Below, piece after piece: positions 6,795-15,014 of a DNA stretch of 38,513 bases. The position numbers and the translations under genes were made by a program. Within the stretch, counting starts at the first letter, position 1. Each line of letters starts with the position of its first letter. The DNA is from an uncultured Eubacteriales bacterium (GTDB lineage: Bacteria; Bacillota; Clostridia; Christensenellales; Aristaeellaceae): positions 1-38,513 of the forward strand of contig CADBZH010000018.1 in the NCBI GenBank assembly GCA_902799045.1, written 5' to 3'. The notes below the pieces were generated by a model, which saw only the letters and a list, made by a program, of their open reading frames with translations, was not told the origin of the DNA and made no database searches.

Positions 6795-6823
6795 TTTACA
6801 CTTAACATTTCTTTCGGTATAAT
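6795..6823 (+). promoter_or_regulatory. Sigma-A promoter of asnS
   Basis: TTTACA (6795-6800) and TATAAT (6818-6823) are separated by 17 bp. The ATG of asnS is 41 bp downstream, leaving a short leader with no obvious T-box. Confidence 0.85.
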
Positions 6824-6864
6824 AGGGTATACTTCATAATCATTGTCTCGAAAGAGGGAGAAGC

Positions 6865-8262
6865 ATGGCACAGTATCTGATCAAGGATTTGTATACGCGG
6901 ATGCCCGCGGCCGACGTCGAGGCCGTTCAGCTGAGCGGCTGGGTGCGCACGATTCGCGAGAGCAAGGCGTTCGCCTTTGTGGAACTGAACGACGGCACGT
7001 ACTTCAAAAACCTGCAGATCATCCTGGAGGCGGACAGGCTGGCCGATTACGCGGAGCTTGTGAAGCGCATCACCACCGGCGCGGCCATCGTGGTGGAGGG
7101 CCGCCTGGCGCTGACGCCGGAGATGAAGCAGCCCTTCGAGCTGAAGGCCGAGAAGGTGGAGGTCGTGGGCGAGAGCCCCAGCGACTATCCGCTGCAGAAG
7201 AAGCGCCACACGCTGGAATACCTGCGCACGATCCAGCACCTGCGCCCCCGCGCGAACCTGTTCCAGTGCGCCTTCCGGGTGCGCTCCGTCGCGGCCCAGG
7301 CCATCCATCGCTTCTTCCACGACAAGGGCTATGTCTACGTGCACACCCCGCTGATCACCGGAAGCGACTGCGAGGGCGCGGGCGAGATGTTCCGCGTGTC
7401 CACGCTGGACCCGGACGCCCTGCCCCTGGACGAGCACGGCAAGACCGATTTCAGCAAGGATTTCTTCGGCAAGCCGGTGTCGCTGACGGTGTCCGGCCAG
7501 CTGAACGCCGAGATCTTCGCCATGGCGTTCCGCAACGTCTATACCTTTGGGCCCACCTTCCGCGCCGAGGAGAGCTACACGCCCCGCCACGCCGCGGAGT
7601 TCTGGATGATCGAGCCGGAGATCGCCTTCGCGGATCTGGCCATCGACATGGACCTGCAGGAGGAGATGGTGAAGTACATCATCGGCGCGGTGCTGGAGGA
7701 GTGCCAGGAGGAGCTGGGCTTCCTGAACAGCTTCGTGGACAAGGGCCTGATCGAACGCCTGACCTTCGTGCGGGACAGCGAGTTCGTGCGCTGCACCTAT
7801 ACCGACGCCATCGAGATCCTCAAGAACTCCGGCGAAAAGTTCGAGTATCCCGTCGCCTGGGGCGAGGATCTGCAGACCGAGCACGAGCGCTACCTCACCG
7901 AGAAGCACTTCGGCAAGCCCGTGTTCGTCACCGACTGGCCGAAGGAGATCAAGGCCTTCTACATGCGCATGAACGACGACGGCAAGACCGTCGCGGCGGC
8001 CGACCTGCTGGTGCCCGCCGTGGGCGAGCTCTGCGGCGGCAGCCAGCGCGAGGAGCGCTATGACGTGCTGAAGGCGCGCATTGAGGAGCTGGGCATGAAC
8101 CCCGAGGACTATTGGTGGTACCTGGAGCTGCGCAAGTACGGCACGGCCAAGCACGCCGGCTTCGGCATGGGCTTCGAGCGCATGATCATGTACCTGACCG
8201 GCATCGCCAACATCCGCGACGTGCTGCCCTTCCCGCGCACCACCGGCAACGCGGACTTCTGA
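6865..8262 (+). CDS. asnS: Asparaginyl-tRNA synthetase
   Basis: Class IIb aminoacyl-tRNA synthetase charging tRNA-Asn in the cytoplasm. The 465 residues match the usual length of about 465. The N-terminal OB-fold anticodon domain (about 15-100) contains [24 protein letters not shown]. The catalytic core includes motif 2 [21 protein letters not shown] and motif 3 [27 protein letters not shown] near the C-terminus. The [10 protein letters not shown] ending and [11 protein letters not shown] favour Asn over Asp enzymes. It starts at the ATG after GAGGGAGA, behind a good promoter, and ends at a strong hairpin, so it is probably monocistronic. Confidence 0.97.
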   Translation: MAQYLIKDLYTRMPAADVEAVQLSGWVRTIRESKAFAFVELNDGTYFKNLQIILEADRLADYAELVKRITTGAAIVVEGRLALTPEMKQPFELKAEKVEVVGESPSDYPLQKKRHTLEYLRTIQHLRPRANLFQCAFRVRSVAAQAIHRFFHDKGYVYVHTPLITGSDCEGAGEMFRVSTLDPDALPLDEHGKTDFSKDFFGKPVSLTVSGQLNAEIFAMAFRNVYTFGPTFRAEESYTPRHAAEFWMIEPEIAFADLAIDMDLQEEMVKYIIGAVLEECQEELGFLNSFVDKGLIERLTFVRDSEFVRCTYTDAIEILKNSGEKFEYPVAWGEDLQTEHERYLTEKHFGKPVFVTDWPKEIKAFYMRMNDDGKTVAAADLLVPAVGELCGGSQREERYDVLKARIEELGMNPEDYWWYLELRKYGTAKHAGFGMGFERMIMYLTGIANIRDVLPFPRTTGNADF

Positions 8263-8269
8263 TGAAACA

Positions 8270-8293
8270 CGCCGCGCCCGAACGGGCGCGGCG
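8270..8293 (+). terminator. GC hairpin after asnS
   Basis: CGCCGCGCCC pairs perfectly with GGGCGCGGCG around a 4-base loop starting 7 bp after the stop. It is very stable but followed only by a loose T-rich stretch, so termination may be partial; no separate promoter is visible for the next gene. Confidence 0.65.
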
Positions 8294-8319
8294 CTGATCG
8301 TTGATTTGGAGGCGGAACC

Positions 8320-8949
8320 ATGCGAAAGCTGCTTGCGATGATGCTGGCCCTGCTGTGCGCGTTCGGCGCGCTGGCCGAGGGCTGGGTCTTCCTCAACGGG
8401 ACGGACGCCGCATCGGCGACTGGGCTGACCTTCCCGGTGGACGCCGAGGTGGTGAACTGCCGCCAGTGCGTGTCCCTGCGCAGCGAGCCGTCCACCCAGG
8501 CGGCGCTGCTGGCGGAGGTGCCGCTGGGCGAGGTGGTGCAGGTCTACTCCAACGCCGCCTACAGGGGCTCGGACCGCTGGTTCGTCGACGCGGGCTACAA
8601 CGGCCTGCGGGGCTATATCTGCGTCGAATACCTGGATATCCTGCTGCCGGACGCCGCCCGCGCCCAGCGCCAGGACCTGCGGGACGCCGAGGGCGCGATC
8701 AGCGCCGTGAACCCCGGCACGGACCTGATCATGCGCGACGGCCCGGGCGCGGATCACGCCGTCACCGGCCTGCTGTTCGGCGGCGAGGTGCTGGGCTACC
8801 TCGGCGACGCCCGGCTCGACGACGACGGCACCTGCTGGTACCATGCCAGCTATTATGGCGCGGAGTGCTGGATCTCCGCGAAGTACACCGCCCTGACCCT
8901 GAACGACGGCACCACGTACACCGGGAGCCGGGGCGTGTTCCAGGATTGA
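8320..8949 (+). CDS. Secreted protein with two bacterial SH3 domains
   Basis: The 209-aa product has a signal peptide (1-19, ending GALA) and two SH3b repeats. The first (about 42-108) has CVSLRSEPSTQAALLAEVPLGEVVQVY then WFVDAGYNGLRGYICVEYLD; the second (about 128-198) has LIMRDGPGADHAVTGLLFGGEVLGYL then WYHASYYGAECWISAKY. These match the SH3_3 pattern of binding to cell-wall peptides. No enzymatic domain is present, so it is probably a wall-associated binding protein. TTTGGAGG precedes the ATG. It lies 57 bp after asnS, on the same strand. Confidence 0.88.
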   Translation: MRKLLAMMLALLCAFGALAEGWVFLNGTDAASATGLTFPVDAEVVNCRQCVSLRSEPSTQAALLAEVPLGEVVQVYSNAAYRGSDRWFVDAGYNGLRGYICVEYLDILLPDAARAQRQDLRDAEGAISAVNPGTDLIMRDGPGADHAVTGLLFGGEVLGYLGDARLDDDGTCWYHASYYGAECWISAKYTALTLNDGTTYTGSRGVFQD

Positions 8950-9010
8950 TGCACAACCCGGTTCCTTTTGGGGCCATCACGGAAACCCATACTATTCGCA
9001 GTTAAATCAA

Positions 9011-9105
9011 GAAGATCCTTCGCTTCGCTCAGGATGACACCGATGCGCTTGCCATCCTGAGTGAAGTGAAGTCGTGCCGCAGGCTTGCGAAGCACAGGAT
9101 CTTTT
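9011..9105. repeat. Palindromic interspersed element (AGATCCTT...GGATCTTT type)
   Basis: The left part AAGATCCTTCGCTTCGCTC then AGGATGACA and the right part GCCATCCTGAGTGAAGTGAAG ending in ACAGGATCTTTT form nested inverted repeats. The motif looks like the short palindromic repeats scattered in many Firmicutes genomes. It lies between two secreted-protein genes and may act as a 3' RNA structure. Confidence 0.7.
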
Positions 9106-9131
9106 CATTTTCCTGTTCGGGAATCGCAAAT

Positions 9132-9167
9132 ATCTGATTTGTCGAGCGGATGATCGATAAATCAGAT
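9132..9167 (+). promoter_or_regulatory. Long hairpin in the leader of the phosphatase gene
   Basis: ATCTGATTTGTCG (9132-9144) pairs with CGATAAATCAGAT (9155-9167): 12 Watson-Crick pairs plus one G-T wobble, with a 10-base loop. It lies 50 bp before the start codon. It could be a terminator remnant, an RNA regulatory element or an operator; no T-run follows directly. Confidence 0.5.
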
Positions 9168-9216
9168 TTTCCTGACAGGACGGAAAAAGGCAACCTGTAG
9201 ATGGGAGGAATGTGTA

Positions 9217-10581
9217 ATGAAGAACCTGAAACGCGGCATTTCGATGCTTCTGGCCGTTTTGCTGGTCCTCGCCGCCATCAATGGCCTCGCCCTCGCGGAG
9301 GCGACGGAGGCGCCGTTCTCCCTGGGGAACGCGGACGCCGGCGAAGGCACGGACTATGCCCTTGACAGGATGGTGGTGCTGAGCCGCCACAACATCCGCT
9401 CGCCGCTGTCCGGCAGCGGCTCGCTGCTGGGCGACATCATCCCCCACGAGTGGTTCCAGTGGACCAGCAACCCCGGCGAGCTGAGCCTGCGCGGCGCGAT
9501 GCTGGAGACGCGCATGGGCCAGTATTTCCGGCTGTGGCTGGAGAAGGAGGGCCTGTTTGTCGAGAACTACCGCCCCGGGGACGGCGCGGTACGGTTTTAC
9601 GCCAATGCCAAGCAGCGCACCCAGGCCACCGCCCGTTATTTTTCCGCGGGACTGCTGCCGGTGGCGGTGGTACCGGTGGAGATGCGCGCGGAGTATGACA
9701 CCATGGACCCGGTCTTCAACCCCGTGCTGACCTACATCTCCGATGCCTACATCCAGGCGGTGCAGGACCAGATTGCCGAAAAGGGCGGCGTGGCCGGCAT
9801 GAAGGGCATTCATGCGGGCCTGATGGACGCCATTGAGCTGCTGATGGACGTGACCGACATGGAACAGAGCGAAGCCTACAAGGCCGGAACCTACGGCGAC
9901 CTTCTGGCAGACGATTCCACCGTCATACTGGAGCAAGGCAAGGAAGCGAGCATGACCGGCCCGATCAAGACCGCCACCTCCGTTGCGGACGCGCTGACCT
10001 TCCAGTTCTACGAGATGGCGGACGACCGGGCGGCGGCCTTCGGCCACGACCTGACCCTGGAGGACTGGCGCAAGCTGCACACCATCGTGGATACCTACAC
10101 GGACATGCTGTTCGGCACGCCGCTGATCGCCGTCAACGTCGCCCACCCGCTGCTTCAGGAGATCCGCGGCGAGCTGACCCGGGAGGGCTGCCAGTTCAGC
10201 TTCCTCTGCGGCCACGACTCCAATCTGGCCAGCGTCCTCTCCGCGCTGGGCGTGGAGGCCTACACGCTGCCTGACACCGTGGAGCAGCACACGCCCATCG
10301 GCGCGAAGCTGACGTTCTCCCGCTGGGTGGACGGGAATGGCGGCGCCTGTTGGAAGGTTGAACTCATCTACCAGAGCACGGACCAGCTGCGCAGCCTTGC
10401 CGAGCTGTCCCTGGACAACCCGCCGGTGCATTACCCGCTGCACTTCGACGGCGTGGCGGAAAACGAGGACGGCATGATCGCCGAGGCGGACCTGCTGGCG
10501 CTGCTGGACAGCGCCATCGCGGCTTACGACGCGCTGGAAACGCAGTACGGCGCGGATGCGGCGCTGGCTCCTGCGGCGTAA
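9217..10581 (+). CDS. Secreted histidine acid phosphatase (phytase / glucose-1-phosphatase-like)
   Basis: Releases phosphate from organic phosphomonoesters outside the cell through a phospho-histidine intermediate. The 454-aa product has a signal peptide (1-28, ending ALA), the catalytic motif LSRHNIRSPLSG (Arg57, His58, Arg61) and the C-terminal HD pair in CGHDSNLASVL (His333, Asp334). The usual motif is RHGxRxP; here Gly is Asn, a variant I believe occurs in gut bacterial members. NAKQRTQATARYF fits the substrate-binding helix region of the family. GGGAGGA precedes the ATG by 8 bases. It is convergent with the aldolase gene. Substrate (phytate, sugar phosphates or others) cannot be read from the sequence. 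Confidence 0.9.
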   Translation: MKNLKRGISMLLAVLLVLAAINGLALAEATEAPFSLGNADAGEGTDYALDRMVVLSRHNIRSPLSGSGSLLGDIIPHEWFQWTSNPGELSLRGAMLETRMGQYFRLWLEKEGLFVENYRPGDGAVRFYANAKQRTQATARYFSAGLLPVAVVPVEMRAEYDTMDPVFNPVLTYISDAYIQAVQDQIAEKGGVAGMKGIHAGLMDAIELLMDVTDMEQSEAYKAGTYGDLLADDSTVILEQGKEASMTGPIKTATSVADALTFQFYEMADDRAAAFGHDLTLEDWRKLHTIVDTYTDMLFGTPLIAVNVAHPLLQEIRGELTREGCQFSFLCGHDSNLASVLSALGVEAYTLPDTVEQHTPIGAKLTFSRWVDGNGGACWKVELIYQSTDQLRSLAELSLDNPPVHYPLHFDGVAENEDGMIAEADLLALLDSAIAAYDALETQYGADAALAPAA

Positions 10582-10616
10582 GGGACGCAAGCGCCCGCCG
10601 GACGGCGATGCGTCGT

Positions 10617-10656
10617 GGCATTCCGTGCGCGGTTCGCAACGCGCATACCGGATGCC
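10617..10656. terminator. Possible bidirectional hairpin between convergent genes
   Basis: GGCAT...GTGCGC and GCGCA...ATGCC form an imperfect long stem with bulges between the phosphatase stop and the aldolase stop. There is no clear T-run on either strand, so the call is tentative. Confidence 0.35.
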
Positions 10657-10667
10657 GCCCCGTGCTG

Positions 10668-11513
10668 TCAGGCCTTTCCCACCGAGCCGAACAGCTCGAT
10701 CTTGTCGCGGACGACGGCCTTCATGGCGTCGATCTCATAGGGGATCAGCTGCATCAGCGTGGCCGCGCCTTCGCCGAGACCCTTCTCGATGCCGGCGCGA
10801 CCAGCCTTGTCCAGGTCGGTGAAGATGTTGATCTTTGAGACGCCGCGCTTCACGGCCTCGCGGAAGTCGTCGTCGGCCAGGCCGCTGCCGCCGTGCAGCA
10901 CCAGGGGGATGCCGGTGGCGGCCGAGATGTCGGTGATGCGCCCAAAATCCAGCTTCGGCGGGAATTTGTAGTCGCCGTGGGCGTTGCCGACGGCCACGGC
11001 CAGGCAGTCCACGCCGGTGCGCGCCACGAAATCCGCCGCCACGGCGGGATCGGTGTAGTAATCCGAGGGATTCTCGAGCCGGCCCGCGCCTTCGTTGTCG
11101 CCCACGTGGCCCAGCTCGCCCTCCACCGTCGCGCCCATGGCGCGGCAGATCTTCACCATCTCCGCCACGTTTGAAAGGTTCTCCTCATAGGGGGCGGTGG
11201 AGCAGTCGTACATGACGCTGGTGAAGCCCAGCTTCAGCGCCTGCATGCACTTCTCAAAGGTCAGCCCGTGGTCGTAGTGCACGGCCACCGGCACCTTCGC
11301 CCGCCTCGCCATCGGCACCAGGTATTCCGCCACCCGCTCCATCGGCATGCAGGGCAGCAGGATCTCCGCCGTGCCGACGATCACCGGCGCGCCAAGCGCA
11401 TCCGCCGTCTCGATGACGGCCCGGGCCATCTCCACGTTCACGGCGTTGAAAAAGCCCACGCCGTAGCCGCCCTGGCGGGCGCTTTCCAGCATTTCCTTCA
11501 TATTTACGAGCAT
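10668..11513 (-). CDS. Class II (zinc) sugar-bisphosphate aldolase
   Basis: Cleaves or forms a ketose 1,6-bisphosphate with dihydroxyacetone phosphate; fructose- and tagatose-type members look alike. The 281-aa length is typical. Signatures are GVGFFNAVNVEMARAVIETA near the N-terminus, VAVHYDHG (catalytic Asp with zinc His), VEGELGHVGDNEG, LAVAVGNAHGDYK (zinc His), PLVLHGGSGL (zinc His and phosphate loop) and KINIFTDL. The start at 11513 is preferred because GGAGGG lies 6 bases upstream; an ATG two codons earlier abuts the ribosome site. It diverges from an isomerase gene, hinting at a shared sugar pathway, but housekeeping glycolysis is equally possible. Confidence 0.9.
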   Translation of the reverse strand: MLVNMKEMLESARQGGYGVGFFNAVNVEMARAVIETADALGAPVIVGTAEILLPCMPMERVAEYLVPMARRAKVPVAVHYDHGLTFEKCMQALKLGFTSVMYDCSTAPYEENLSNVAEMVKICRAMGATVEGELGHVGDNEGAGRLENPSDYYTDPAVAADFVARTGVDCLAVAVGNAHGDYKFPPKLDFGRITDISAATGIPLVLHGGSGLADDDFREAVKRGVSKINIFTDLDKAGRAGIEKGLGEGAATLMQLIPYEIDAMKAVVRDKIELFGSVGKA

Positions 11514-11648
11514 GCCCATCCCTCCGCTATTTCGTTTTTTTGCCGTGTATATTGTAATCCAAATCCGCCGGCGCATCCCGCACCGGTGTGTAAAATTGGC
11601 CCTCTGAGAACAAGCATTGAGCGCAATAATTTGTGAATTCGCAACACA

Positions 11649-11662
11649 TGCGATAAATCGCA
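11649..11662. promoter_or_regulatory. Palindrome in the aldolase/isomerase divergent region
   Basis: TGCGAT and ATCGCA flank a 2-bp centre, forming a 14-bp dyad 11 bp upstream of the isomerase -35. A further TGCGATTT half-site occurs inside the promoter spacer (about 11684). It may be an operator; the regulator is not in the window. Confidence 0.45.
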
Positions 11663-11673
11663 CGACGAAGGTA

Positions 11674-11702
11674 TTGACGAACCTGCGATTTCTTGCTAAA
11701 AT
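11674..11702 (+). promoter_or_regulatory. Sigma-A promoter of the sugar isomerase gene
   Basis: TTGACG (11674-11679), 17 bp, TAAAAT (11697-11702). The gene starts 62 bp downstream with an AAGGAGGAG ribosome site, suggesting strong expression. Confidence 0.8.
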
Positions 11703-11764
11703 TATAGAGTAAAGGTTACGTTGAAGTTAATAACCACTAACCAAATTGCAAGGAGGAGATACCT

Positions 11765-13252
11765 ATGAACAACATCCCGCAGGTCAAGATGGGCATCATC
11801 GCGGTCAGCCGCGATTGCTTCCCGATCACCCTCTCCGAGAAGCGCCGCAAGGCCATCGTCGAAAAGCTGACGGAGAAGAAGTTTGACATCGTCGAGATCA
11901 AGACCATCATCGAGGGCGGCATCGACGCCAACGTCGACGAGGCCTATGAGGAGATCAAGGCGTCCGGCATCAACGCGCTGGTCGTGTTCCTGGGCAACTT
12001 CGGCCCCGAGGGCCCGGAGACCCTGATCGCCAAGAAGTTCGGCGGCCCCGTCATGTACATCGCGGCGGCCGAGGAGAACATCGGCGTGCTGTCCAGCGAC
12101 CGCGGCGACGCCTACTGCGGCATGCTGAACGCTTCCTATAACCTGAAGCTCTCCGGCATCAAGGCCTATATCCCGGAATATCCGGTGGGCGACGCCGAGT
12201 ATTGCGCCAACGAGATCATCGACTTCCTGCCCATCGCCCGCACCCTGCTGGGCCTGCAGGATCTGAAGATCATCACCTTCGGCCCCCGTCCCTTCGACTT
12301 CCTCGCCTGCAACGCGCCCATCGCGCCCATCTTCAAGCTGGGCGTCAACGTGCAGGAGAATTCCGAGCTGGACCTGCTGAAGGCCTTCAAGGAGCATGCC
12401 AACGATTCCCGCATCCCCGCCAAGATCAAGGAGATGCAGGACGAGCTGGGCGAGGGCAACAAGTATCCCGGCATCCTGCCGAAGCTGGCCCAGTATGAGC
12501 TGACCCTGCTGGATTGGATCGAGGCCAACAAGGGCACCAGCAAGTATGTGGTCATGGCCAACAAGTGCTGGCCGGCGTTCCAGACCGAGTTCGGCTTCGT
12601 GCCCTGCTACGTGAACAGCCGCCTGACCGCCATGGGCATCTGCACCGCCTGCGAGGTGGACATCTACGGCGCGCTCTCAGAGTACATCGGCACCTGCGTG
12701 ACCGGCGAGGCCGTCACGCTGCTCGACATCAACAACTCCGTGCCCGCCGACATGTACAAGCAGAGCATCGAGGGCAAGTTCAACTATCGCCACAACGAGA
12801 CCTTCATGGGCTTCCACTGCGGCAACACCCCGATGTGCCGTCTGACCTGCGGCACCATGAAGTATCAGCTGATCATGAACCGCGGCCTTGAGAACGGCGG
12901 CGAGCCGGATATCACCCGCGGCACCCTCGAAGGCGACATCGCCCCCGGCGACATCACCTTCTATCGCCTCCAGGGCAACAAGGACAGCGTGCTCCAGGCC
13001 TACATCGCCGAAGGCGAGGTCCTGCCCGTGGCCACCCAGTCCTTCGGCGGCATCGGCGTGTTCGCCATCCCGGAGATGAACCGCTTCTATCGCCACGTGC
13101 TGATCGAGGACGGCTATCCCCATCATGGCGCCGTGGCCTTCGGCCATGCCGGCAAGGCCATCTTCGAGGTGCTGAAGTATCTGGGCATCGAGAAGATCAG
13201 CTTCAACCAGCCCAAGGGCTGCTACTACAAGAGCGAGAATCCCTTCGCATAA
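11765..13252 (+). CDS. L-fucose / L-arabinose isomerase family sugar isomerase
   Basis: Probable aldose-ketose isomerase of the FucI/AraA structural family, acting in the cytoplasm. The 495-aa product shows the family's N-terminal Rossmann-like domain (MGIIAVSRDCFPITLSEKR, then ALVVFLGNFGPEGPETLIA), a central domain (VMANKCWPAFQTEFGFVPCYVNSRL) and a C-terminal beta-rich domain (GDITFYRLQGNKDSVLQAYIAEGEVL, then HHGAVAFGHAGKAIFEVLKYLGIE). The TEFGFVPC and PHHGAVAFGH segments probably hold the metal-binding carboxylates and histidines. Substrate is unknown; no kinase or fucose/arabinose genes are adjacent. Its partner may be the divergent aldolase. A strong promoter and terminator frame it as a single-gene unit. 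Confidence 0.85.
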   Translation: MNNIPQVKMGIIAVSRDCFPITLSEKRRKAIVEKLTEKKFDIVEIKTIIEGGIDANVDEAYEEIKASGINALVVFLGNFGPEGPETLIAKKFGGPVMYIAAAEENIGVLSSDRGDAYCGMLNASYNLKLSGIKAYIPEYPVGDAEYCANEIIDFLPIARTLLGLQDLKIITFGPRPFDFLACNAPIAPIFKLGVNVQENSELDLLKAFKEHANDSRIPAKIKEMQDELGEGNKYPGILPKLAQYELTLLDWIEANKGTSKYVVMANKCWPAFQTEFGFVPCYVNSRLTAMGICTACEVDIYGALSEYIGTCVTGEAVTLLDINNSVPADMYKQSIEGKFNYRHNETFMGFHCGNTPMCRLTCGTMKYQLIMNRGLENGGEPDITRGTLEGDIAPGDITFYRLQGNKDSVLQAYIAEGEVLPVATQSFGGIGVFAIPEMNRFYRHVLIEDGYPHHGAVAFGHAGKAIFEVLKYLGIEKISFNQPKGCYYKSENPFA

Positions 13253-13266
13253 CCGAACCTGACGCG

Positions 13267-13301
13267 CCGCCGCGGAGGCACATGCTTCCGCGGCGGTTTT
13301 C
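13267..13301 (+). terminator. Rho-independent terminator after the isomerase
   Basis: CCGCCGCGGA pairs with TCCGCGGCGG across a short loop and is followed by TTTTC, starting 15 bp after the stop codon. Confidence 0.85.
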
Positions 13302-13331
13302 ATGAAATCAGTGGAGAAAGGAAGATGCACC

Positions 13332-14879
13332 GTGCGCAAATGGATGGCGCTGCTGCTGGCGCTGGCCCTGGGCGGACTCGCCGCCCACGCCGAGGCAGAC
13401 CCGACCCTCTACCTGTCCGATTTTTCCACCGGCACCGACGGCTGGTACGCCCGCTCGATGGGCCAGGCAGTCGTTTCCGTGGAGGATGGCGCGCTGCGCA
13501 TCGAGGGCTGGACGAACGACTGGAACTCCCCCGGGCGCGATTTCGACCTGATCCCCGGCGGGCGCTATGATTTCAGCGTACAGGTGCGCCAGAACCAGGC
13601 GGACGCGGCGAGCTTCATGGTCTCCGTCGCCCACACCGTGGACGGCGCGGAAAGCTATGAGAACCTGGCCTTTGCCGAGGCGAAGCGCGGGGAATGGACG
13701 GAGCTCTCGGGCACCTATGTCGCCGGGGATTTCAGCCGCTTCGTGCTGTACGTGGAGACCACCGGCGCTCCCGCGCTCGATTTCGACATCCGCGACTTCC
13801 GCCTGGCCGCGCCGGACGGCCTGCCGGACCCCGCGTCGTGGCCGGAGCCCATGGCCATCGAGGCGGTGGAGGACTTGCCCTCGCTGAAGGCGCTCTACGC
13901 GGACGCCTTTGACATCGGCACCTGCGCGGGCGGCTTCATGGCCATGCAGGACGAGCCCATGGCCTTCGTGGAATCCCAGTTCAACATCCTCACGCCGGAG
14001 AATGAATTGAAGCCGGACGCCGTGCTGGACGTGGGCATGAGCCTGGTGGCGGCGATGGAGGACGAGACGGCCGTGGCGGTGCGCTTCAACGCCGCCGAGC
14101 CGATCCTGAACTATGCCCGGGACCACGGCCTGAAGGTGCACGGCCACGTGCTGGTCTGGCACAACCAGACGCCGGACGTGTTCTTCCGCGAGGGCTATCG
14201 CAGCGGCGCGCCGCTGGTGAGCCGCGAGGTGATGCTCGCGCGGCTGGAGAACTACATCCGCCAGATCATGGAATACATGGAGGAGCACTATCCCGGCCTG
14301 ATCGTCAGCTGGGATGTGGTGAACGAGGCCATCGACGATTCCACCGGCGAGCTGCGCGATTCCATGTGGCTGAAGGTGGTGGGGGAGGACTACCTCGCCC
14401 GCGCCTTCGAATTCGCCCGCAAATACGCGCCGGAGGGCACGCTGCTCTACTACAACGACTACAACACCGCCTACCTGAACAAGCAGAACGGCATCGTGAA
14501 GCTGTTGGAGGCGCTGATCGCCGAGGGAAACATCGACGGCTACGGCTTCCAGATGCACCACGCCGTGGCGCAGCCGTCGCTGGCGCAGATCACCGCCTCG
14601 GTGGAGCGGATCGCCCGCCTGGGCCTGCGGCTGAGGGTCAGCGAGCTGGACATCACCGTGGACGACAACAGCGAGGACAGCTTCACCCGCCAGGCACAGC
14701 TCTACGGAGACATCATGCGCCTGCTGCTGGCCCACGCGGACCAGTTCGAGGCCGTGCAGTTCTGGGGCCTGACGGACAACATGAGCTGGCGCGCGTCCCA
14801 GTATCCGCTGCTGTTCGACGCCCATCGCAACCCCAAACCCGCCTTCTGGGCCGTGGCGGACGCCGCCGCGGAGCGATAA
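13332..14879 (+). CDS. Secreted GH10 endo-1,4-beta-xylanase with N-terminal carbohydrate-binding domain
   Basis: Retaining endo-xylanase that cuts the xylan backbone outside the cell. The 515-aa product has a signal peptide (1-21), a beta-sandwich CBM4/9/22-like domain (about 25-160, LYLSDFSTGTDGWYARSMGQ onward) and a GH10 TIM barrel (about 175-512). Hallmarks are LTPENELKPD, VHGHVLVWHNQTP, SWDVVNEAI with acid/base Glu332, YNDYN, LRVSELDI with nucleophile Glu438, and VQFWGLTDNMSWR. I chose the GTG at 13332 because AAAGGAAG lies 7 bases upstream and a signal peptide begins at once; an ATG at 13302 overlaps the preceding terminator. It is followed by the promoter of the transport operon. Confidence 0.95.
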   Translation: MRKWMALLLALALGGLAAHAEADPTLYLSDFSTGTDGWYARSMGQAVVSVEDGALRIEGWTNDWNSPGRDFDLIPGGRYDFSVQVRQNQADAASFMVSVAHTVDGAESYENLAFAEAKRGEWTELSGTYVAGDFSRFVLYVETTGAPALDFDIRDFRLAAPDGLPDPASWPEPMAIEAVEDLPSLKALYADAFDIGTCAGGFMAMQDEPMAFVESQFNILTPENELKPDAVLDVGMSLVAAMEDETAVAVRFNAAEPILNYARDHGLKVHGHVLVWHNQTPDVFFREGYRSGAPLVSREVMLARLENYIRQIMEYMEEHYPGLIVSWDVVNEAIDDSTGELRDSMWLKVVGEDYLARAFEFARKYAPEGTLLYYNDYNTAYLNKQNGIVKLLEALIAEGNIDGYGFQMHHAVAQPSLAQITASVERIARLGLRLRVSELDITVDDNSEDSFTRQAQLYGDIMRLLLAHADQFEAVQFWGLTDNMSWRASQYPLLFDAHRNPKPAFWAVADAAAER

Positions 14880-14902
14880 ATGAGGAAATTGCGCGCTCAT
14901 TC

Positions 14903-14932
14903 TTGACAAAAGCGCTGAAATCAATGTAAAAT
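14903..14932 (+). promoter_or_regulatory. Sigma-A promoter of the transport operon
   Basis: TTGACA (14903-14908), 18 bp, TAAAAT (14927-14932), 23 bp after the xylanase stop. The following seven genes are tightly packed, so this may drive about 12 kb. Confidence 0.8.
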
Positions 14933-14945
14933 TGATGGTGGATAT

Positions 14946-14974
14946 GGCCGAAAACTTTAAAGTTTGTTTCGGCC
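14946..14974 (+). promoter_or_regulatory. Leader hairpin at the head of the transport operon
   Basis: GGCCGAAA (14946-14953) pairs with TTTCGGCC (14967-14974), and the interior ACTTTAAAGT is itself palindromic. It starts about 14 bp after the -10, near the expected transcription start, and could be an operator or an RNA stabiliser. Confidence 0.55.
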
Positions 14975-15014
14975 GGACCGTCTGGTAATAACTGACACCG
15001 AAGGGGTGGACAGA

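Noticed and set aside
6802-8844. A 680-codon open frame on the minus strand
   Set aside because: Opposite asnS and the SH3 gene; the sense-strand genes have clear motifs and ribosome sites.
11765-13252. Assignment as a sulfoquinovose or specific L-fucose isomerase
   Set aside because: The family fits but no transaldolase, sulfo-sugar or fucose genes are adjacent, so naming a substrate is not justified.
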